Source of the DNA: Nyssa sinensis
Lineage: Eukaryota; Streptophyta; Magnoliopsida; Cornales; Nyssaceae
NCBI GenBank assembly: GCA_008638375.1
Contig: CM018051.1
Coordinates: 37,450,177-37,514,176 of the forward strand
DNA length: 64,000 bases
Direction of reading: 5' to 3'
Shown here one piece after another: positions 57,018 through 64,000 of this stretch. The translations under genes were made by a program, and so were the position numbers. Below the pieces are notes generated by a model. It saw nothing but the letters and a program-made list of their open reading frames with translations, had not been told where the DNA came from and did not search any database. How positions within the stretch are numbered: the stretch's first letter is position 1; every line of letters begins with the position of its first letter.

Positions 57018-57022
57018 ATAAT

Positions 57023-57375
57023 TGAACAAAAAAAAAAAAATAAGAGAAAAAGTAAAGTGAACTTTTATTGAAGAAAACTCACATGGCTACCCACTTTCAC
57101 AACAAGACCTTCATGCCTATTGTTGTAACAATCTCACCTCACATCTATTCAACCCATTGTATTCTATCATCTCTATATTTTTTCCACCACTTACCATATT
57201 TTTCTATTATTTTTGTGGCTCACAACTTAATGTGACAAAGACCCCCCCCCACATATATATAACATTGACTCTAAGTCCTATATTGATTAGGACATTAATC
57301 TCATACAAACTAGTATATCTTATTTAACTATAATTAAAAAACTAACTCTTACTAGAATATTAGTCCAACTATAAT
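57023..57375 (-). repeat. 5' LTR of the small element, truncated by CACTA 2
   Basis: Matches 54811 onward up to the phrase TAGTCCAA-TA-AAT, after which CACTA 2 begins. About 90 bases of the LTR must lie on the far side of CACTA 2, outside the window. Confidence 0.75.
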
Positions 57376-57866
57376 CACTACAACAAAAGGCACTATTAGC
57401 GACGCACGTGTGCATCGCTAATAGTGGCCTTAAGCGTCGTTAAAGGTCTTTTGCGATGCACAAACATGCATTGCTAAGGTGTCACAAATAGTCAGGTCGC
57501 TAATAGTATTGGCGACAAACGAACCCTTTGGTGTCGCTGAAGGTGACTATTAGCCACGCCCACTATGCGTCGCCAATATTTGGGTACAAGCGTCGCAAAT
57601 ACTACACAAGGACGCAGTGTGCGTCGCTAAAAACCACTATTAGCGATGTACACTGAGCGTCGCTAAAAGGCACTATTAGCGACGCACAGTAGGGCGTCGC
57701 TAAAAGCCACTATTAGTGACACACAGGGCGTTGCTAATAGTTGTTTTCAGCGACGCCCCACTGTGCGTCGCTAATAGTGCCTTTTAGCGACACTCAGTGT
57801 GCATCGCTAATAGTGTATATTTAAATTGAATTCTTACTTTTAGCGACGCTCAGTGTACGTCGCTAA
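57376..57866. repeat. CACTA 2 subterminal repeat region
   Basis: About 23 copies by eye of TTAGCGACG or its inverse CGTCGCTAA, mostly as inverted pairs around 10-20 bases of spacer containing CACAGTGTGC-type sequence. Cleaner than in CACTA 1, which suggests a younger element. In known CACTA elements these motifs are binding sites for the TnpA-type protein. Confidence 0.85.
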
Positions 57867-58309
57867 AAGTTTTTTTTTTAAAAAAAAAAACATATTTGCT
57901 TTGTTTTATTTGTTCTTTTATTCCTGTTTAAATCTATATCAATCATCCATCCTGATATACAATAAAATCCAAGCATTCTGAAATGAATATATTAAAAAAG
58001 AAAAATAAATTCATATATTAAACTAATTATGTACATTTGTAAAAGTACAATTTGACAATAAATAGAAAAATTAAAAATTATCTCCAAAATGTAACTATAG
58101 ATGTCCATGAAAGGAAAAAAATAACAAATAAAAATAACAAGTTTCGATGCAAAACATAAAATGGCGCGGCAATAATCCCGATCAATCTGAAATAAAGATC
58201 AAATAATATAGATTAGAACAATTATTAAATATATATATATATATATATGAACATAGAATGTGAATAGTTTTTTTTTTTTTTTGCATGCATAAATAGTAAG
58301 AACGACATA
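57867..58309. other. CACTA 2 AT-rich spacer
   Basis: T and A runs, a TATATA run at 58229-58248. No gene. Confidence 0.6.
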
Positions 58310-58995
58310 AAGTAGCGTAAGTTTATTTTATCATTTGTGAGGTGTGTGATGGGCTTTCAGTGTAGTTAGGCCGATATCCGGCATTTTAGTCTGTCAAAAC
58401 CCCAAAATGGGCCTTTTTGAAGCTGAAACTTGCATAAGTTTCAAACTGGGCATCCGAACCGAGTGCTGTAAGTTCGTGCAAGTCTATTTTATCATTTGTG
58501 AGGTGTGTGATGGGGTTTCAGTGTAGTTAGGCCGATATCCAGCATTTTGGTCTGTCAAAACCCCAAAATGAGCCTTTTTGAAGCTAAAACTTGCATTAGT
58601 TTCAAACCGAGCATCTGAACCGAGTGCCGTAAGTTCGTGCAAGTCTATTTTATCATTTGTGAGGTGTGTGATGTGGTTTCTATGTAGTTAGGCCGATATC
58701 TGACATTTTGGTCTGTTAAAACCCCAAAATGGGCCTTTTTAGAGTTGAAACTTGCATAAGTTTCAAACCAGGCATCCGAACCGAGTGCCGTAAGTTTGTG
58801 CAAGTCTATTTATAATTTGTGAGGTTTCTGATGGGGTTTTGGTGTAGTTAGGCCGATAATTGACATTTTGGTCTGTCAAAACCCCAAAATGGGCTTTTTT
58901 GGAGTTGAAACTTGCATAAGTTTCAAACCGGGCATCTGAACCGAGTGCCGTATGTTGGTGCAAGTCTATTTTATCATTTGTGAGGTGTGTGATAG
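58310..58995 (-). repeat. Four satellite-like monomers inside CACTA 2
   Basis: Units of about 161 bp, with the marker TTGCATAAGTTTCAAACCGG or a variant at 58430, 58591, 58752 and 58912. Each also holds TGAGGTGTGTGATGGGGTTT and AAACCCCAAAATGGGCC. Layout and several blocks match the monomer in CACTA 1 (22285-22645) and, reversed, the array at 791-9221, but the copy is more distant in sequence. Confidence 0.85.
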
Positions 58996-59053
58996 GGTTT
59001 ACATAACATTTTATATAAATAATAAATCCACCAAAGTATAGAATTTTAAAAAC

Positions 59054-59543
59054 TTACCAAAGTTGTGAAGAGTCACGCTGTTGGCTGAGCATCGTCTGCA
59101 CAAGAGCCTCTAGTTGGGAATATCGTTCCTCGAGGATATTTACTTGCTACTGCAGCTCTGTATTCTCTTGTTGAACTGCCTCAATGGCTGCGTGTGCCTT
59201 AGCATCACTCTCAAAGGACGATGTCGTCAGCGCCATCCTAGTCCCTAAGCTACGTACATAGCCACGCGTCTTGCCCAAAATAGTTTCCCATATCTGGTCA
59301 TTGATCGGCGGATCTTGACCCTCAGCTATCGGCTGAGCACGCAAACGGACCATCTCCTCCTATAAAAACATAAATATATGTTATTAATTTTATAACTTTA
59401 GATTAATATTAAATTAGTAATACTGTGGCAAGTTACATAAAAACTTACATAAATCCGCTATGCTTCAGGCCTAGCCCAACCCTTATTGGGGTTGTAGTGC
59501 GTCCTGTGCCACAAATCAATGGGGTTGGGTGGTGCACCAGTGT
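59054..59543 (-). pseudogene. TnpA-like gene of CACTA 2, 3' part
   Basis: On the minus strand it continues from 62998: PNPIDLWHRTHYNPNKGWAR, then an intron-like gap, then RLRAQPIAEGQDPPINDQIW, ETILGKTRGYVRSLGTRM, and a coiled coil with LEERYSQLEALVQTMLSQQ. It ends in a stop, or a splice donor, at 59054-59056. At least two stops (a TAG in the NKGWARPEA stretch and one before QVNILEE) are present. The match to 22709-23200 of CACTA 1 is clear throughout. Confidence 0.78.
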
Positions 59544-62500
59544 TGTCACGACCCGAGACCCACCCTATGCGGATCTTGTGTCGTGCACCCGATCCGACGC
59601 TGCTTGTCGAACCACGGGTCTCAACTTGTTACAAAATTAGTGCTACTAACATGCAACAATTTAAAATGCGGAATTAAATAATTAAAAGTTGCATGTGATA
59701 CATATAATGTTTACAAAATGCGGAATACAAAATTTCTTAATACAACTGTTCATCCCCAAGACGTGGATAACATGGGAGAGCTATAAGACTGTTTGTACTA
59801 AGTATTACATTGCAACTTCAAAAATAAATGTCTACCCTCTAGCTGTCAGACTCTACGGTCTGTTCTCGTGATTTGTGCCTACAAAATGATGTGTAGTATC
59901 TGATGAGCTATGAAAACTCAGTAAGTAGTCCTTTACTCTGCCATGTGTACAAGGGTATAAAGAATGCTAGCCAGTCAATGAATATATAACTCAATATCAG
60001 ATGATGGAAGTCAAATGATAAGGAAATGAACTGCTATGCTAACAATGTCATACTGCTACAGTCATGAGCTATATCAAGTATGAAATGTAAGCACTGTACT
60101 GAAAGCTGTAAAATCTCATGATCATTCGATAAGAATATAACATGATCAAACTATGAATATCAACAATAAAAGATAGTGATATCGACTAAAACTGAGATGC
60201 ACTAGTGCTGGTGGGGTCCGGCTACCCCCTGAGCTAGTATTCGGATCCGCTCGGGCTGTATGAATACTGCTCTGTGTACATTGTGACTGTACGTCCAATG
60301 CCTCGCATAGCGACGTAGTAAATGTTCCACTCGAAACCTGGACCCGAAGGTCATAAATAGCATCAGATGGAGATGTGACTGAGCACAAATCTGGCACTAA
60401 TAATATATCGGGATCATGCTATATTCCACGAAGAGTATGGTAGAATCATAACTGGTTCTAGGCAATCTGACGTAACAATAGTTTTTGAGGCTATGGTTAC
60501 TAGACTACTTCGAATAAAACTGTTTGGCCCTTACGGCCCTAGGTACAAGTGTACATAAAGAAATTTGTGCACAAGTGTACAATCATGATCGAGATATATA
60601 TAGAAGTCAATAACTGTATCCCACATGATTGGGCAATATCAATGTGGCTAAATAAACACTGGTATGTATGTACGGAGTACAATAGGCAATATAATACAAG
60701 AACGATGACATGGCTGTGAAATGTAACACATGCAGATATCGGATTTTGCTTACCTCTCACTGTCTATGAACTAGAAGGATTCAGACTGCCTTCTCTTTGC
60801 CTTCTCGTGTCCCTAAAATTCATGAAATACGTTTTAGTCTACTGCTACTCAAGTTATGCTATTCATCAAATTTTATGTCTCTTTACTATTGGTATTTCTT
60901 TTACTTGAATAGACTTTAATATTGAATCCGGAATGTCAAACAAAGTTGATTTAGGCTTTTGCGGAATTCAATTTGGGCTTCTGCACTAAAAAGGGCAAAA
61001 TGGTTATTTTGTACTTTTTTGGGTATTTTTATCTTTTGGGACCTTGTCTTGCTAAACGGACCTCACCATTGGTCTTAGAATGTCCGAGATAGTTGAAATA
61101 CACTATTCATACGTTTAATTTGGACGTTGTTACTGGAAAGAGTAAAATGGTCATTTATACATTTATGGTTCTTACTTCTCGGGACCTCTTTTCGTAAATC
61201 AGACCCCACGGATGAGTCCGGAATGCTCGAAATAGTAAAAATTTACTATTCATTTATTTTAATTGGAGTCCGTTTGACTACTTTTTGACTCAGGGGCATT
61301 TTCGTAATTTTTTATTATTTAAATTAATTAAATATATTAATATTTAATTAATATTTTATTCTGGGGGTCAAATCACAATTATTAACAGTTGGGGTGTCAG
61401 TTTGCAACTTCTGTAACTTTCTAGGTCAATTTGTAATTTCTGAAAATCTTATTCCAAATAGGAATAACCAAACAGTGTACAGGGGTAGAATAGGGATAGG
61501 ATATCCCTATTCTGATTTCAATTTGAATTTCAATTTCTTACACGTGTAACCAAACACTCCCAATTTGATTTTAAAACTTTTTAATTTAACTCAAAACTGC
61601 GCCGTTTTGTGTATAGCCCTTTCTATTGCGGTCGGGTCCCGACCCGGGTCCAACCTGTGACCCGAATCCAGACCCATACAGTCCCTTCTTCTCCGGTGGA
61701 TGTGCGGTAGGGTTCCGGCATCCCTTCCGGCGACGGCGACTGTTTCCGACTATATTTTTGCACCATTTCGATGGGATTCGAACCTATAGACTATGAGGGT
61801 TCCATATCAAATTTCCAAAATGGGATTTGGGTGGATTTTGGCCGTCGAACAAACCATGACAGTGGCTGTTCCGACGAGATCTCGATTTTCTGGTGAGAGG
61901 AATTTTTCTCATTTCTTACTCATTTCTTCACTGTTTTTCCCCCCTTTCTTTTCTAACTATTTTCTGCACTAAATTGGATCATTTCTAAGTGGTTTAAGTT
62001 AGATTTCATGCATGAAATACTAAGGAAAATCATGGCTACCTGAAACCTGCAACTAGGGTTTTCTCTTTGATTTCTCAACCATTTTCCTTGATTCTTTTTG
62101 CATTTAAACCCTCATTTCATGCTCAAGACAGCCCTATAATTTAAATGCTACGAATCATGCTAGAAATTTTCAAAACAGAAACAATTACTCACCTATAATT
62201 TCTGATTTCTCTTGGTGTAACACCCTCTCTCCACTTCTGTATCCTTCTTGGTCCCCTTCTAGCTTCTTCTCTTGATTTCTTTCTCTTTGGTTTACTTCCC
62301 AATACCCTTCATATACACACCCACACTCCCACCGACACTTTCTCTCTCTACCCTCTCTCTCTCTCTCTCTCTCTTTTCTCTCTCAGTTTCTCCTCCACCT
62401 AGCGCCTCCTTCTATGGCCTAGGTATGATCTCTTTCTACCAAATGCAATATTGCATTTAAGGCTTGAGAGATTTTGTGTGCTTATATATATATAATATTA

Positions 62501-62998
62501 TATACACACACACATACTAACCGAGACACACACACACATATCACACTTTCTGTATTTGGCAGCCCCTTTCACCTTTTTCTTTGTTTCTTTTTCTTTTCTT
62601 TTAATACATATATACAAGCTTTATACTATATATACATGTATCAATACATATATAATACTTGTATATTTATACATATATATCTATATGTATATATACCTAT
62701 TTATATTTATATATATACATATATATAAATTTTCGGGCACATATACATACACTTATATATCATAAGCTATGCATGTGTATGTGCGGATGCATACATAGAA
62801 ATACGTGCATGCACGCATCTCGAGGCATAGTTCTGGGTTGTTCAGTATTAACCGTATAACTGATATCATTTTAGTCCTTAAAGTTGCACAGTACATGTGA
62901 TATCAATTATGGAGCCTAACAGCTCGGTTAGAACTAATGGTACTCTACCCGACCTGGTTTACCTCGGTATACATGCTGACCCGGGTCAAGGTATTACA
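59544..62998 (-). mobile_element. Solo LTR of a chromovirus-related element, 3.5 kb
   Basis: On the minus strand it starts TGTAATACCTTGACCCGGG and ends GGGTCGTGACA. Flanks are AGTGT (59539-59543) and GGTGT (62999-63003), a 5-bp duplication with one later change. It carries, inverted, the three-fold module (61010-61290), the GGGTCGG patch (61630-61670), a CT run (62351-62375) and the TG/TA microsatellites (62490-62760) of its relatives. No internal region, so a solo LTR. It splits the TnpA-like gene of CACTA 2. Confidence 0.85.
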
Positions 62999-63982
62999 GG
63001 TGTCCTGGTCTCGATGGAGCAAATAAATAGTAGCTTGTGATGATTGATTTCATGAATAGATTATACTATAAGAACTTGATACATTTATTAACTTACCATA
63101 TCATGCCTATACTGTATAAAAGAATGTGATCCACCACAGTGGGTCACCTTTTGCTTGCTTGTACTCTCGCTATTCTTCCTGCTCAGTTCCTACACTTGGC
63201 CAAAACAAAGAAGGTTAGTGTAAATGATACTAATTTAAACCAGACAACAAAAGTAATTTTTGACAATTTTTACCTGGAATGCATCACTTGTGAACCGGTC
63301 ATACAGTAACATCCAATCCTCTACCGTCACCCCCTATAGGGTCTGTCATGAGTCTCTCTCCGACTGCCACCTCCACCTCGTAGTGCATGTGGAGACGGTG
63401 TCGATAGTCCCTGAAATGGACTCCCAGGTAACGGTCCACTGCCTTCGCTACGTGAGGCAGGTGGAGATCGATGTCAAACTTCTCCTGTAAAGCATGTCAT
63501 TGTCAAAACATTACGGCATTAGAAATGTTAAAATTTAATTCAACACAATAATAAAAGACATACTAGGATATGTGCATGAATATCCCGTAGCTCCTTTGAG
63601 TGACGAGACTCCAGTCACTAATATGGAGTGGGGCGCGTAGTCGGCAAATGATGCCGACCTTTGTGGTGAACTGCTGTGCCCACCCACCAACGAGCTTTAG
63701 CAAGCCCTCAGGTAGCTCAATCCAAAGTCGCGAGCCCCTTGCTGCCTCCATCTGAGCCTGCAAACTCCGATTCTTCGACCTACCGCACCCTCGTCTAGAG
63801 GTGGTGGCCGAAGCTTTAGAAACAATAAAATAGAAACAATTAGTACCATATTTATATAATCATTAATACAAAGTGGAACTATCCACACCATTAATGGCAG
63901 GATTGGTCGATCCTGTAGAGGAAGGGGAAGGGGTCGATGGGTCCACCAGGGCTGCGCGTCTGCGTGAGCGTGGTCCAACCAT
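62999..63982 (-). pseudogene. TnpA-like gene of CACTA 2, 5' part
   Basis: ATG at 63982 gives MVGPRSRRRAALVDPSTPS, a short basic and proline/serine-rich exon. Next come RRGCGRSKNRSLQAQMEAA and GSRLWIELPEGLLKLVGGWA, QQFTTKVGIICRLRAPLHIS. An intron ending in TTTACAG is followed by EKFDIDLHLPHVAKAVDRYL and HFRDYRHRLHMHY. Exon borders agree with CACTA 1. In the exon after the intron a stop follows a GLDVTV stretch. Closer to an intact gene than the CACTA 1 copy. Any transposase gene lies beyond 64000. Confidence 0.78.
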
Positions 63983-64000
63983 ATCTAAAAAGAAAGTTTA

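Larger units (their letters stand above)
54811..57375 (-). mobile_element. Small non-autonomous LTR retrotransposon
   Basis: Direct repeats at 54811-55248 and 57023-57375 share the blocks TAAGAGAA-AGTAAAGT, CCTATTGTTGT-ACAATCTCAC and TAACTCTAAGTCCTATATTG-type sequence (TTGATTA-GACAT). Primer site and polypurine tract place transcription on the minus strand. The internal 1.8 kb holds two unfamiliar frames but no RT, integrase or protease, so it depends on other elements. The 5' LTR is cut at 57375 by CACTA 2, so the outer end and target duplication cannot be checked. Confidence 0.75.
57376..64000 (-). mobile_element. CACTA transposon 2, partial
   Basis: Begins CACTACAACAAAAGGCACTA, followed by a dense subterminal repeat region, satellite-like tandem repeats and a TnpA-like gene in the same order as CACTA 1. 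The transposase gene and the right end lie outside the window. It inserted into the LTR of the small element and later received a solo LTR. Confidence 0.88.

Noticed and set aside
59425..59640. Plus-strand 71-codon frame at the border of the solo LTR
   Set aside because: It spans the insertion border and is antisense to the TnpA-like gene.

Overview
The window is nuclear DNA of a flowering plant and consists almost entirely of transposable elements nested in one another. The evidence is plant-type Ty3/gypsy (chromovirus and Athila-like), Ty1/copia, L1-type LINE and CACTA (En/Spm) sequence, a tRNA-derived SINE, methionyl-tRNA primer sites and AT-rich spacers full of microsatellites. No host protein gene, rRNA gene or functional tRNA gene could be supported. 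The species cannot be named from the sequence.

Layout. 1-790 is the right end of a chromovirus-type LTR. 791-9221 is a tandem array of ~170-bp monomers, split by a 4.0-kb solo LTR (1274-5313, 5-bp target duplication) and followed by a shorter ~65-bp repeat. 9574-17223 is a minus-strand Athila-like element with two LTRs that keeps gag and protease but has lost most of RT, RNase H and integrase in separate deletions. 17224-21365 is a mixed stretch holding a decayed retroelement gene, an LTR-like promoter piece, a SINE and a MITE.

21366-~53110 is one minus-strand LINE blown apart by later insertions. A CACTA element (21542-42276, 3-bp duplication) sits in its 3' end. Inside the CACTA transposase gene sits a full-length Tekay/Del chromovirus (26564-37932, duplication CCACA). 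A copia element (45179-52597, duplication ATATT) splits the LINE reverse transcriptase and itself carries a chromovirus LTR fragment. Beyond the LINE lie a fold-back element, a small minus-strand non-autonomous LTR element (54811-57375), and a second CACTA (57376 to beyond the window end) whose gene is split by another solo LTR (59544-62998).

The most interesting signal is the array at 791-9221. Its monomers fall into five recognisable types that repeat in the order A-B-C-D-E three times with a period near 850 bp, a higher-order repeat of the kind known from centromeric satellites. The same monomer, as two to four tandem copies, lies near the 3' end of both CACTA elements, so the satellite and the transposons share an origin. 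Every autonomous element in the window looks dead: stops are mostly TAG, and lost catalytic residues are mostly G-to-A or C-to-T changes, as expected for long-methylated DNA.
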